From Herbaspirillum sp. alder98 (GTDB lineage: Bacteria > Pseudomonadota > Gammaproteobacteria > Burkholderiales > Burkholderiaceae_D): DNA of 64,000 nucleotides. A model generated the notes under the pieces. It was not told the origin of the DNA. It did not search any database and saw only the letters and a list, made by a program, of their open reading frames with translations. Made by a program: the position numbers and the translations under genes. Positions 44,669-53,604 of this stretch are shown piece by piece. Numbering within the stretch: position 1 is the first letter of the stretch; the number at the start of each line of letters is the position of its first letter. The stretch covers positions 234,523 through 298,522 of the forward strand of contig NZ_JAIUCY010000006.1 of the NCBI RefSeq assembly GCF_020179755.1. Reading direction: 5' to 3'.

Positions 44669-45220
44669 TCACAGCAGGCCAGGATGGCGCATCAACGGAT
44701 TGCCGCAATGCTCGCCGCCGCACCCCAGGTCCGAGGCCGGATCGCAAAAACCGTTCTTGCCGCAACGCCGCCGGCACTCGGCCCTGGAGCCGGGCCTGGG
44801 GGGCATGATCAGCGCTTCGCGTCGGGCGCTGGACGGGCGCGGCGGCGGCGCAGGCGTTCCCGGCGCCAGGGCCAGATGATGGCTGCGGTCGCCACTGCCG
44901 ATGATGGTGTGACGCTCAGGCGCCGGACCGTCGTCGGCGATCAGGTCACTGCCCAGGCGCAAGACCGCCGTCAGCGACCAGTTGAAGGCATCCTCGCCCG
45001 GGCCCGGGTGCGCCGCGCCGATCAGCGCTGGGGCCGCCTCCGGCGCCTGGCTGCCGGCGCTGGCGTCGATGTCGGCTTGCCGTTCGGCAGCGGCCTGGCG
45101 CCGATGCGCCACGATGCGCAGCTCGATCTCGTGGCGCGCGCGCCGCTGTCGGGTCTCGCCCGCCGCCAGCCGTTCGGGATGGAGCGCGCCGGGATCGGCA
45201 ATATCGTGCGGGTTGGCCAT
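44669..45220 (-). CDS. hypothetical protein with Cys-rich C-terminus, end of hrcU operon
   Basis: 183 residues, Arg/Ala/Pro-rich with an amphipathic N-terminal half (RRARHEIELRIVAHRRQAAA). The last 35 residues hold five cysteines (C-x3-C-x5-C-x6-C-x4-C in CRRRCGKNGFC and LGCGGEHC), suggestive of a metal site. Starts 9 bases after hrcU and ends just before the next HrpL box. I do not recognise the family. A frame open on the opposite strand exists, so coding status is less sure than for its neighbours. Confidence 0.5.
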   Translation of the reverse strand: MANPHDIADPGALHPERLAAGETRQRRARHEIELRIVAHRRQAAAERQADIDASAGSQAPEAAPALIGAAHPGPGEDAFNWSLTAVLRLGSDLIADDGPAPERHTIIGSGDRSHHLALAPGTPAPPPRPSSARREALIMPPRPGSRAECRRRCGKNGFCDPASDLGCGGEHCGNPLMRHPGLL

Positions 45221-45229
45221 GCGCGCTCC

Positions 45230-46336
45230 CTATAGCGTTGCCGGAATCGGTGGCTCGCCCAGGGACTCCAGTTCCACCTCGCGCTGGGTGTCGCCGCTGG
45301 CCAGCATCTCGTGGACCACCGCATACACCTGCGCCACCGCCTGGTAGCTGCTGCGCGGCACCGCCGTATCGTCGCGGCAGGTGGCGTACAGGGTGCGCGC
45401 CAGCCAGACGTGACGGATCACCGGGATGCCGCACTCATGGGCGCGCCGGATCATGGCCTGGGCCACGTCGTCGCGGCCCTTGGCCAGCACCATCGGCACC
45501 ATCGCCTCGGCGCTGTCGTAGAACATCGCCACGGCGAAGTGGGTGGGGTTGACCACCACCGCATTGGCGTTCTCGGTCTTGGCCGCGGGCGCTTCGTTGG
45601 CCCACTGGCGCGCCAGTTGCTTGCGCTGGCCCTTGATCATCGGATCGCCTTCGGACTCCTTGAATTCGCGCTTGATCTCTTCCTTGTCCATCATCAGCTC
45701 TTTCTTGTGGAAGTATTTCTGCACCGCGAAATCAAGCGCCCCCAGCACCAGGCACACCACGGCGATCATGTGGAAGATGGAGCGGATCAGGCTCACGAAG
45801 GCTTCGTAGATATCCTTGGGCTCGCCGCCGGCCAGCGTGACGATGTTGGCCAGCTGGCCACGGATGGCGCTGTAGATCAGGAACGCGATCAGGCCGGCCT
45901 TGCCCACCGTGATCAGGAGCTCGATCAGCTTCTTCTTGGACACCAGCTGCTTGAGGCCGTTGACCGGATTGAGCTTGTCGAATTTCGGTTGCAGCGACTC
46001 GGTGGCGATCAGCACGCCGAACTGCCCCCAGTGGGCGGCCACCGCCACCACCGGACAGATGATGAAGGCGGCGAAGAAGAACACCGCCAGCAAGGTCATC
46101 GACGCCGTCAATTGGTTTTCCAGCACGGTGCGAAAATCCTGGCCGACGCCTTGGATGCCGCCGGTCATGATGTTGAACAAGGCCCCGCGCCACAGCGATT
46201 CGGTGGCCAGCACCGTTTCCATCACCACCACCAGCGTAGCCAGCCGGGCTAGGTCGCGGCTGACGGCGATCTGGCCCTTCTCCTTCGCATCCTCGATCTT
46301 CTTGTCGGTCGGCTCTTCGCTCTTTTCGTCGCTCAT
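45230..46336 (-). CDS. hrcU: T3SS export apparatus switch protein SctU/HrcU
   Basis: 368 residues. N-terminal EEPTDKKIEDAKEKGQIAVS, four membrane spans, a cytoplasmic linker with KEEIKREFKESEGDP, and the self-cleavage motif NPTH in AVVVNPTHFAVAM. Cleavage between Asn and Pro allows the switch of substrate specificity together with SctP. Last core gene of the sctD-sctU block. Confidence 0.97.
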   Translation of the reverse strand: MSDEKSEEPTDKKIEDAKEKGQIAVSRDLARLATLVVVMETVLATESLWRGALFNIMTGGIQGVGQDFRTVLENQLTASMTLLAVFFFAAFIICPVVAVAAHWGQFGVLIATESLQPKFDKLNPVNGLKQLVSKKKLIELLITVGKAGLIAFLIYSAIRGQLANIVTLAGGEPKDIYEAFVSLIRSIFHMIAVVCLVLGALDFAVQKYFHKKELMMDKEEIKREFKESEGDPMIKGQRKQLARQWANEAPAAKTENANAVVVNPTHFAVAMFYDSAEAMVPMVLAKGRDDVAQAMIRRAHECGIPVIRHVWLARTLYATCRDDTAVPRSSYQAVAQVYAVVHEMLASGDTQREVELESLGEPPIPATL

Positions 46337-46351
46337 GCATCCTCCGCGCGC

Positions 46352-47140
46352 TCAAGGTATTTCCATCATGCTCGCCACCAGGTCGAGCAGATGGGCGAAA
46401 TCTCCCGCCACGTAATGCGAAAACGTGGACCAGTACAGCAGCAGGATCACCAGGCCCACCAGGCTCTTGATCGGGGCCGAGGCGAACGAGACCTGCAGGT
46501 TGGACGCAAACACCCCGATGATGGCAAAGCCGAATTCGATGAGCACCAGCGGAATGAGCACCGGTGCGCCATACACCACGATGTACCAGAGCAATTCGCC
46601 AAAACGCTTGACGATGATGTCGAAATGACCAGGCTCGAACGGCGGCATCAGCGCATATGCGGGCCACACCGCATAGCTCTCGATGAGGATGCGCGCCATG
46701 GCGGTAAACATGCCCGCCTGCACCATCACCAGCACCACCGCCTGCAGCAGCATGGCGCCGATGGCGCTGGCGTCGCGGTCGACCGAGGCGTTGTTGGCCT
46801 GGATCTGGATCGGCGAGCGCTGGCTGTCGAAGATCGAGCCGATCGACTGCACCACCCACAACGGAATGGCCATGAGGATGCCGAAGATCAAGCCGATGAT
46901 GGCCTCCTTGAACACGATCACGCCCGAACTGAGCATGTCGGGCGCGTTCTGCTGCACGAAATAGAACGTCGGCAGCGCCGCCGGCAAGGCAATCGCCATG
47001 GCCGCGGCGTTCTTGGCCATGCCGGTCAGCACGTTCAGGCCGAAGCCGGGCAGGATCACCAGGCACACCAGCACCCGCGGCGTGACCAGAGCCATGGTCA
47101 CCAGCACGGTATTGATGTCGAGCAGCAGCGAGGTCGGCAT
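46352..47140 (-). CDS. hrcT: T3SS export apparatus protein SctT/HrcT
   Basis: 262 residues from the ATG at 47140, 4 bases after hrcS; an upstream frame from 47179 would overlap hrcS. Multi-span membrane protein with LGxRhPRVLVCLVILP-like RVLVCLVILPGFG, FKEAIIGLIFGILMAIPLW and GAPVLIPLVLIEFGFAIIG typical of FliR/HrcT. Part of the export gate SctR5-T1-S4. Confidence 0.95.
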   Translation of the reverse strand: MPTSLLLDINTVLVTMALVTPRVLVCLVILPGFGLNVLTGMAKNAAAMAIALPAALPTFYFVQQNAPDMLSSGVIVFKEAIIGLIFGILMAIPLWVVQSIGSIFDSQRSPIQIQANNASVDRDASAIGAMLLQAVVLVMVQAGMFTAMARILIESYAVWPAYALMPPFEPGHFDIIVKRFGELLWYIVVYGAPVLIPLVLIEFGFAIIGVFASNLQVSFASAPIKSLVGLVILLLYWSTFSHYVAGDFAHLLDLVASMMEIP

Positions 47141-47144
47141 CTGC

Positions 47145-47408
47145 TCAACGCCCGATGTCGGGAACCATGGTGAAGGCAAGCTCGGCCAGGCGGATCATTT
47201 CCACCCCGATCCAGCGCCCCATGCTGGCCAGCGTCACCGCCACCGCCACCAGCTTGACCACATAGGGCAGGGTCTGGTCCTGGATCTGCGTCACGGCCTG
47301 GATCAGCGACACCCCCATGCCGCACAAGGTGGCGATGAGCAACGGTGGCGCCGACATCATGACGGCCATCCATAGGCCCTGCTGGAAATAGGTGATGGTA
47401 TCGGTCAT
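47145..47408 (-). CDS. hrcS: T3SS export apparatus protein SctS/HrcS
   Basis: 87 residues, two membrane spans. GLWMAVMMSAPPLLIATLCG and LIQAVTQIQDQTLPYVVKL are the conserved FliQ/HrcS segments. It completes the export gate with SctR and SctT. Confidence 0.95.
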   Translation of the reverse strand: MTDTITYFQQGLWMAVMMSAPPLLIATLCGMGVSLIQAVTQIQDQTLPYVVKLVAVAVTLASMGRWIGVEMIRLAELAFTMVPDIGR

Positions 47409-47454
47409 GCCGGACTCCTCTGGGTGGGTGGAAAAAGATGGCGCGTCATGCGCA

Positions 47455-48117
47455 TTACAGATAGGACATGGCCAGGGCGTTGAGCAGCTTGGCCCAGCCG
47501 CCGACCAGCGTAAACAGCAACAGCTTGAGTGGAATGGTGATGGTCTGCGGGCTGACCTGCTGCATCCCCAGCGCCATGAGCAAGTTGGAAATCAAGAGGT
47601 CGATCACCACGAACGGAATGTAGATCAGGAAACCGATCTCGTAGCCGGTCTGCAATTCGGACACCACGAAGGCAGGAATCAGGATCAGCGCGTCGCTGGA
47701 CTGGGCATCCCTGGCGGCTTCCTTGGGCCACAGCTTCTTGGCCGATGCCAAAAACATCTCGCGCTGCTCGGCATGGCTCATCCTGAGCATGAACTGGCGC
47801 AGCGGCTCGAACGAATCCTGCGCCCGCTGCAGGATCGGGGTGTTGCGCGAAGCGGCCGGATGCGTGCTGTCGACGGCCATGGCACGCTTGCCGACCTCCT
47901 GCACGGTCGGCGCCATGATGAACACCGACAAGGCCAGCGAGATGCCGTAAATGGCCAGCGTGGGCGGCACCTGCTGCACGCCGATGGCGTTGCGCAGCAC
48001 CAGCAGCACCAGCGATATCTTCAGGAAAGACGTGGTCGTCACCACCATCAGCGGCACCAGCGCCATGAGCGCCAGCAGCACCGAGAACGAAACGACATCG
48101 AACTGCCCGCTCAGCAT
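47455..48117 (-). CDS. hrcR: T3SS export apparatus protein SctR/HrcR
   Basis: 220 residues from the ATG at 48117, overlapping the hrcQ stop by 7 bases. FliP/HrcR family: TTSFLKISLVLLVLRNAIGV, QQVPPTLAIYGISLALS, FVVSELQTGYEIGFLIYIPF and LLISNLLMALGMQQVSP. Core of the export gate in the inner membrane. Confidence 0.95.
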   Translation of the reverse strand: MLSGQFDVVSFSVLLALMALVPLMVVTTTSFLKISLVLLVLRNAIGVQQVPPTLAIYGISLALSVFIMAPTVQEVGKRAMAVDSTHPAASRNTPILQRAQDSFEPLRQFMLRMSHAEQREMFLASAKKLWPKEAARDAQSSDALILIPAFVVSELQTGYEIGFLIYIPFVVIDLLISNLLMALGMQQVSPQTITIPLKLLLFTLVGGWAKLLNALAMSYL

Positions 48118-49301
48118 GCCCCGCTCCACTGGATGATGCGCACCCCGAGCCGGCCGTCCACCGCCACCACCTCGCCGCGTCCGACCTGCACGCCGGCGGC
48201 GCTGATGGCGATCGACTGCGGCGAGGCGTCATGCAGCACCAGCACACTGTGCTCGCCGAGCGCGCCGAGCTGATCCAGCGTCAGGTTCAGTCGCCCCAGT
48301 TCGAAACGCAGCGACAGCGCGATCTTGCCGCTGACCCCGACCGTGCCATCGCGCGGGTCATCGGCCTGCGGGTCCGTTTCAGCGGGCTGATCGTCGCTGT
48401 GACCGGCAGCGTCGTCTTCCTGATCGCCATCTTCCGCCGCGGCAGGATCAAAGTCCGGCGCGTAGCCGTCGGACGGTTCATCTGCGCCGTCGTCGGCGAA
48501 ATCGGCATCCTGTTGGTCGCGTTGCGCATCAAGCTGTTGGTAGTCCACGTCGTTCTCCTCTGACAAAATTTGCAGGCGCTGGCGATCCAGGTATTGCACG
48601 CGCCAGTGGCGTTGGGCCAGGAGCAGGCGTCCTGTGCCGTCGATGTCGAAACAGGGCGAATCCGGCAGGATCAGGTCGCCGCAGCGCAGTGCGTCAAACG
48701 CCGCACGCGGCAGCCGATGGCGGGCCAGGGTCACGCTCGCGCCCGGCGCCAGCGTTAGCCAGCGCGCAGGCGGCAGGCGTAGCGGCATGGCTTCGGTCAA
48801 TAACGCGTGCCATAGCGCCAGCGGGGCCCAGGCGGTGGTATCGATGGCATGCTGGCCATCGCGCAGGCGCAACGTGAGGGGCAGCAGGTCGGCCGTGTCC
48901 GTGGCGTGCGCATCGCGCGCCAGCGGCTGCAATGCCTGTAGCCATGCCAGCGGCGTGTCTTGCAGACGACCGGCGATGGCGCCGGCCAGCCAGCCTGGCC
49001 AGGCCAGGCCGTCATGTGGCACGGCATCGATGTCGATGCCGCACATGGCATTGACCATGCGCGCGCCATCGGCCAGCAGCAAGCTGGCCGCGTCCAGGTC
49101 CAGTTGCAGGTCCGGGCGCTGCGTGTTCGATACTGATGCCGGCAGCACCAGCAACTCGGCCGCACCGGGCCAGGCCATGCGCATGCCGCGCCCGACCAGC
49201 CGGCTCAGCTCGGCCTGCGGACGCGACACCACCGGCGCGTCGGCCAGCAAGTCCCAGCGCTGGACGCCGGACGAAGAAAGGTCTTGGGAAAGATCGGACA
49301 T
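48111..49301 (-). CDS. hrcQ: T3SS cytoplasmic sorting-platform protein SctQ/HrcQ, unsplit
   Basis: 396 residues. The C-terminal SPOA domain (LRFELGRLNLTLDQLGALGE, GVQVGRGEVVAVDGRLGVRI) is joined to the N-terminal part by an acidic linker (about 275-325, Asp/Glu/Gln rich). P. syringae splits this protein into HrcQa and HrcQb; here it is one gene. The linker could hold an internal start producing the free C-terminal SPOA form, as in other SctQ genes. The start at 49301 is preferred to 49343 because of a CAGG seven bases upstream. Confidence 0.9.
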   Translation of the reverse strand: MSDLSQDLSSSGVQRWDLLADAPVVSRPQAELSRLVGRGMRMAWPGAAELLVLPASVSNTQRPDLQLDLDAASLLLADGARMVNAMCGIDIDAVPHDGLAWPGWLAGAIAGRLQDTPLAWLQALQPLARDAHATDTADLLPLTLRLRDGQHAIDTTAWAPLALWHALLTEAMPLRLPPARWLTLAPGASVTLARHRLPRAAFDALRCGDLILPDSPCFDIDGTGRLLLAQRHWRVQYLDRQRLQILSEENDVDYQQLDAQRDQQDADFADDGADEPSDGYAPDFDPAAAEDGDQEDDAAGHSDDQPAETDPQADDPRDGTVGVSGKIALSLRFELGRLNLTLDQLGALGEHSVLVLHDASPQSIAISAAGVQVGRGEVVAVDGRLGVRIIQWSGAC

Positions 49302-49392
49302 GAAAGCCTGGGATGCGAGTGGATCGGCACAGGCCACGGCCACGACCAGTCAAGCCATGTCGCAATGCCCCTGCGACCGCAGCCCGCTCTCG

Positions 49393-50040
49393 TTACAGCA
49401 CCGTAAGCCTGACATCTGTCTGCATACGTTGCATCAGGGCTTTTTGCAGTTCCATTTTTCTGTTATTTATTTGTGCGCGGAACTGTTCCGAGGAGGGACT
49501 GAGCAGATAGGCGACATGATGCTCGCCGACGTCCACCGCCACGCCCAGCCGGGCGCCGTCGGGCAGCAGCACCTCGAAGATGCCATCGTCGCCGGCCGTG
49601 GGAAGCAGCCCGGCCAGCATGTCGCAATCGAGCTCGCCGCCGGCCAACGCGGTGCTCGCGCCACCGGAGCCGCCCCGCTCCTGCTCGCCCTCATCCTGCG
49701 TATCGCCTTGCTGACCGCCCCCTCCACCGCCGGCCTGCGGCGGCAGCGGCCACTGGCCGCCCTGGCCCGGCAGCGCCTGCTCGGCGTCGGCACCGGCGTC
49801 GCGCTGATCGCGCTCGGCCGCCTGGCGCGTGGCGGCCTTGGTGCTGGCTGGTGCAGCGCCGCGCATGGCACTGGCGGCGCGCTGCGGCTGCGGCTGGCGT
49901 GGCGCCGGGCGCGGCTCGGGCGGTTCCTCGCGCGCTGGCTGCGCCAGCGGCCTGGGCGGCAATGCGGGCCGCCTTGGCTTGGGCGGCGGCGCGCTGGGTG
50001 GCGCTTCGTTGAACAGGGAAAACATCGGAATCATGGCCAT
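49393..50040 (-). CDS. hrpP: T3SS needle/pilus length and switch protein SctP/HrpP
   Basis: 215 residues from the ATG at 50040 with GGAGG upstream. The first 130 residues are Pro/Ala/Arg/Gln-rich and disordered. The last 80 form the folded type III substrate-specificity switch domain with FEVLLPDGARLGVAVDVGEH and a C-terminal helix. It interacts with SctU to switch from early to late substrates. Position after sctO supports the call. Confidence 0.8.
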   Translation of the reverse strand: MAMIPMFSLFNEAPPSAPPPKPRRPALPPRPLAQPAREEPPEPRPAPRQPQPQRAASAMRGAAPASTKAATRQAAERDQRDAGADAEQALPGQGGQWPLPPQAGGGGGGQQGDTQDEGEQERGGSGGASTALAGGELDCDMLAGLLPTAGDDGIFEVLLPDGARLGVAVDVGEHHVAYLLSPSSEQFRAQINNRKMELQKALMQRMQTDVRLTVL

Positions 50041-50042
50041 GC

Positions 50043-50537
50043 TTATGCCTCCGCATTTTGGGCCAGCAGCGCCGCTTTCATTTCGTCGCGCAGCACGCCC
50101 AGCTTTTCCTGCTGCTTGTTGGCGTCGGTCACGCGGCGCCTGGCCAGGAAGAATTCGACGCCCGAGGCGCGGCAGCGAGCCGCATGCGCGCGGCATTCGA
50201 TGTGCATCACGTCGGCCTGGATTTTCATCTTTTCGTAGATGGTCTTGGCGCGGCTGAACTCGGCATTGGTCAAGCTCATGCTGAAGAAGGATGACCGCGC
50301 GGCCAGCCACTCTTCATGCGCGCGTAGCTTGGCCTGGCGCGCCGCCTGTTTCTGGCGGGTCAGTTCGGCACGCAGTGCGCGCCATTGCGCGCGCGCCTCG
50401 TTGCGCTCGCGTTCCAGGCGGCTCAGGCGTTGCTTGCGCACGTGCAGCAGCTGGTCCAGCCGGCGGTCCGGGCGACGCGGTTCGGGCACGTCGATCACCT
50501 CGCGCCGGGCCGGCCTGGCGCCGAATCCGCCTCTCAT
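50043..50537 (-). CDS. hrpO: T3SS ATPase stalk SctO/HrpO
   Basis: 164 residues, almost entirely charged coiled coil (KQRLSRLERERNEARAQWRA; ELTRQKQAARQAKLRAHEEW), as expected for FliJ/YscO-type stalks that insert into the SctN hexamer. It overlaps hrcN by 4 bases. Confidence 0.9.
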   Translation of the reverse strand: MRGGFGARPARREVIDVPEPRRPDRRLDQLLHVRKQRLSRLERERNEARAQWRALRAELTRQKQAARQAKLRAHEEWLAARSSFFSMSLTNAEFSRAKTIYEKMKIQADVMHIECRAHAARCRASGVEFFLARRRVTDANKQQEKLGVLRDEMKAALLAQNAEA

Positions 50538-51916
50538 TCCGCCATGCCCATCAGGGTATCGATGGCCTGCTCGAAATCGGAACTGGCGCTGGTGTCCTGG
50601 CGCAGGAAGCTCAATTGCTCGGGCCGCAAGGCCATCGCGCGGTCGGCCACCGGATCGGTACCGGATTTGTATTCGCCCAGGCGGATGAGCAACTCCATTT
50701 CCTGGTAGCGCGACATCAGTTCGCGGAAATGCGAGGCCGCCTTGCGGTGCTCGCGGGTGGTGACGTTGCTCATCACGCGACTGATGCTGGCCAGCACGTC
50801 GATGGCCGGATAATGGCCCTGCTCGGCCAACTTGCGCGTAAGCAGGATATGGCCGTCGAGCAGCGACTTGGCCTCGTCGCCGATCGGGTCTGAGGCCGAT
50901 TCGCCATCCACCAGCACGGTGTACATGGCGGTGATCGATCCCTGCGGGGTGCCGCCGGCGCGCTCGATGAGGCGCGGCAGCATGGTGTAGACGGACGGCG
51001 TAAAGCCGCCGCGCGCCGGCGGCTCGCCCGCCGCCAGGCCGATCTCGCGCTGGGCGCGCGCAAAGCGGGTCAGCGAATCGATCAGCAACAGCACCTTCTT
51101 GCCACGGTCACGAAAACCTTCGGCAATCGCGGTGGCGGTAAAGGCGGCACGCGAGCGCTCCATGGAGGTGCGGTCCGAGGTGGCGCACACCACCACCGTC
51201 TTGCGGATCAGCTCGGCGTCGAGCTCATGGTCCAGGAACTCGTTGAGTTCGCGTCCGCGTTCACCGATCAGCCCGAACACGATGGCGTCGGCCTGGCAGC
51301 CACGGGCGATGGCGGCCATCAGCGTGGTCTTGCCGCAGCCCGGGCCGGCGAAAACGCCGATACGCTGGCCGATGCCCATGGTCAGCAAGCCGTCGATGGC
51401 GCGCACGCCGGTGGCCAATGGTGTCGAGATACGCGGGCGGCTGGTGGCCGCCGGGGCGTCGCGAATGACCGGCGACATGGCTTTCCAGGTGGCCACGTTC
51501 TCGCTGGCGGCGGGCGCGCGGAACATCCAGCGCCCGAATCCATCGAGCACGCACCCGAACAGATGGTCGCCGACTTCAATCGAATGGGCGCGCCGCAGCG
51601 GCTCGATCACGGTGCGGGTCGACACCCCCTCCAGCGGGCTCAGGGCCGACAGGATAGATGCCTTTTCGGTAAAGCCCACCACCTCGGCCAGCATGGTCTT
51701 GCCGGGCTGCTCCGGGTTGAACAGGTTGCACAGCTCGCCGATCTGCACCGGCGGCATGTGCGCCTCGATCAGCGTGCCGAGCACCTGCGCCACCCGCCCC
51801 TGGCTGGTAAAGCCGGGACGCAGCGGCAGGCTGGCCTGCCAGTCCGGCACGCGCGCACGCAGTTGCGCCAGGCGCGCGCCGACCTCGTTGCCAAACGCCG
51901 GAGAGGGGCTCACCAT
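50534..51916 (-). CDS. hrcN: T3SS ATPase SctN/HrcN
   Basis: 460 residues. F1-type ATPase with Walker A GVFAGPGCGKTTLMA, catalytic Glu in VFGLIGERGRELNEF, Walker B VLLLIDSLTRFARAQREI and the conserved GEPPARGGFTPSVYTMLPRL. It unfolds and detaches effectors from chaperones at the base of the machine. Overlaps the sctD stop by 7 bases. One of the most secure calls in the window. Confidence 0.97.
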   Translation of the reverse strand: MVSPSPAFGNEVGARLAQLRARVPDWQASLPLRPGFTSQGRVAQVLGTLIEAHMPPVQIGELCNLFNPEQPGKTMLAEVVGFTEKASILSALSPLEGVSTRTVIEPLRRAHSIEVGDHLFGCVLDGFGRWMFRAPAASENVATWKAMSPVIRDAPAATSRPRISTPLATGVRAIDGLLTMGIGQRIGVFAGPGCGKTTLMAAIARGCQADAIVFGLIGERGRELNEFLDHELDAELIRKTVVVCATSDRTSMERSRAAFTATAIAEGFRDRGKKVLLLIDSLTRFARAQREIGLAAGEPPARGGFTPSVYTMLPRLIERAGGTPQGSITAMYTVLVDGESASDPIGDEAKSLLDGHILLTRKLAEQGHYPAIDVLASISRVMSNVTTREHRKAASHFRELMSRYQEMELLIRLGEYKSGTDPVADRAMALRPEQLSFLRQDTSASSDFEQAIDTLMGMAE

Positions 51917-52977
51917 GACACGTTCAACGCATGCTTGCCCGCAAACTTGAGCTGGTTGCCCGCCACGGCCACCAGTCGCACGCCGCGATATTCATCGCCC
52001 ACGTACAGCCGCCGGCCATCGTCGGTGACGATGCTGGGATCGGTGCCGGTCATCACCTGGCTGATGCGAAACGGCAGCATCGATTCGGCATTGCCGATCT
52101 TGACGCTGATCGGGAAATCGATCACATAGGATTTGGCGAACGCCCGCAGCATGCGCTGCAGCCGCTCGGCATCGTCTTCGCCCAGCGCACCGCGAATGAT
52201 CCATTCACGCGGCCCCAGATCAAGCGTGACCCGGTTCAGCAGGTCGACCTGGTCCAGCCGCTTGCGCAGCGCCAGTTCCAATTCGTCAGCCGGCAGCTGG
52301 CGCGGCAAGGATGCCAGGCGCTTGAGTTCGGCCTGCTGCGCCAGCGCTTCCTTGGCAGGCACCTCGGGATGGCTGGTCAAGCCATAGGCGGCCGCGCCCG
52401 ACAAGGCGATGGCCGCCACGAAAGCGACCAGCACCAGCCGATAACCGTGCCGGCTGCGCTCGCCGCCATCGGCAACGGTGTCCGGGTGGGCAGAGGCCGT
52501 CTCGCTTGCCGCCTCGGCCTGCGCCGCGTCCAGCGCCTGTTCCTCATGAGGATCGAACAGGTCGGCGGCGGCGATGGCGTCAGGCGCCGCCGGATCGTCG
52601 GAGGCCGGCCCGGCCGCCTCATCCCCGGCCGCTGCGCTGTCCGCTGGCGGGTCTTGCGGCTCGGCCGGAGGATCGCTCCACGGCGCGTTGTCGTCCACCA
52701 CGGTCAGCCAGATGTGGTCGGCGCGGGCAAACTCGCCGAACGACAGCGCCAGCTGCGGCGGCGTGGCATTGGAATGGGCGTCGCGAATGGCGCCGTCGGC
52801 GGCCGCCAGCGTCCAGCCATCGGCATCCAGGGTAAAGCGGGCGTGCCGCGCCAGGATGCCGGGATCGGCCAGCACCACGTCGGCGTCTTCGTCGGCGCCG
52901 ATGCTACGCTCGCCCGGCTCCGGCAGCGGCAGCGTGGCGCCGCGGTGGTAACCGTTCAGAATGCGCAGTTCATGCAT
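51910..52977 (-). CDS. hrpQ: T3SS inner-membrane ring protein SctD/HrpQ
   Basis: 355 residues. An N-terminal FHA-like domain (LRILNGYHRGATLPLPEPGE, ...HARFTLDADGW) is followed by an acidic Ala/Pro linker (about 100-175), one membrane span (VLVAFVAAIALSGAAAYGL) and a periplasmic ring-building part with VSIVTDDGRRLY-like SIVTDDGRRLYVGDEYRG near the end. First gene of the HrpL-promoted block sctD-N-O-P-Q-R-S-T-U. GGAG stands seven bases before the ATG. Confidence 0.9.
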   Translation of the reverse strand: MHELRILNGYHRGATLPLPEPGERSIGADEDADVVLADPGILARHARFTLDADGWTLAAADGAIRDAHSNATPPQLALSFGEFARADHIWLTVVDDNAPWSDPPAEPQDPPADSAAAGDEAAGPASDDPAAPDAIAAADLFDPHEEQALDAAQAEAASETASAHPDTVADGGERSRHGYRLVLVAFVAAIALSGAAAYGLTSHPEVPAKEALAQQAELKRLASLPRQLPADELELALRKRLDQVDLLNRVTLDLGPREWIIRGALGEDDAERLQRMLRAFAKSYVIDFPISVKIGNAESMLPFRISQVMTGTDPSIVTDDGRRLYVGDEYRGVRLVAVAGNQLKFAGKHALNVSW

Positions 52978-53023
52978 GATCTTGCTCCATCAGAAACATG
53001 TTCGCCCACAAGGGCTCTGGCAT

Positions 53024-53051
53024 TGAGTGAGCGTATGACGGCTGCGGTTCC
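53024..53051 (-). promoter_or_regulatory. HrpL-type promoter of the sctD-sctU operon
   Basis: On the - strand: GGAACC (53051-53046), 15 bases, TCACTCA (53030-53024). The sctD ATG is 46 bases further. It lies in the short gap after the gene at 53057-53488. Confidence 0.8.
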
Positions 53052-53056
53052 ATCGA

Positions 53057-53488
53057 TTACTTGAACGCGCTCTTGATCAGGGCCAGCAGGAAGTTTTCTT
53101 CGGGGGGTGCGGCACCGGGCTGGCGTGGGTCCCATTGCGGATTGTCCAGGTTGAACAAGGCACCCAGCACCATCGCCTCGGCCAGTTCGCGCCGCTTGCG
53201 CGCCATGGCCTCACGGTCGCGCGAGGCCGCGCGCAACGAGGCCGGCGAATCCTGGGCCTGCTGCGGGCTTTTCAACAAGGCCGGCATGCGTTTCTGCTTT
53301 TCCGCCAGGTCCAGGTTGACGTCGCGCATCAGGTTATCGATGAACATGCAGCATTTCAGCCGCAGCGCGTCCAGCTCTGCCGACATGCGTTCGTCCTTGC
53401 TGGCGCGATCGATGATCTCCCTGGCCTGTGCCGCAGTCATCGGCGGCTCAGGACGGACAGGCTGCAGCTCTTTTGCAAGTAATTTCAT
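53057..53488 (-). CDS. hypothetical T3SS-locus protein
   Basis: 143 residues, helical and charged: MTAAQAREIIDRASKDERMS and DALRLKCCMFIDNLMRDVNL, with a two-cysteine pair in the middle and an amphipathic C-terminal end (NFLLALIKSAFK). No signal peptide or membrane span. No family recognised. It follows the Pro-rich protein gene after 116 bases and precedes the sctD promoter, so it belongs to the sctV-side transcript. The size would suit a small secreted helper or a chaperone for the Pro-rich protein. Confidence 0.6.
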   Translation of the reverse strand: MKLLAKELQPVRPEPPMTAAQAREIIDRASKDERMSAELDALRLKCCMFIDNLMRDVNLDLAEKQKRMPALLKSPQQAQDSPASLRAASRDREAMARKRRELAEAMVLGALFNLDNPQWDPRQPGAAPPEENFLLALIKSAFK

Positions 53489-53604
53489 TTATACGCTCCA
53501 TGTCGCATCAAATGGCACATCAATCGGGGCCGAAAACCGGACCAACAACAAGTGCAATACGCCGATGACGCCAGGTCCGGATCGCGTCATCGGCAAAGCC
53601 TGGC

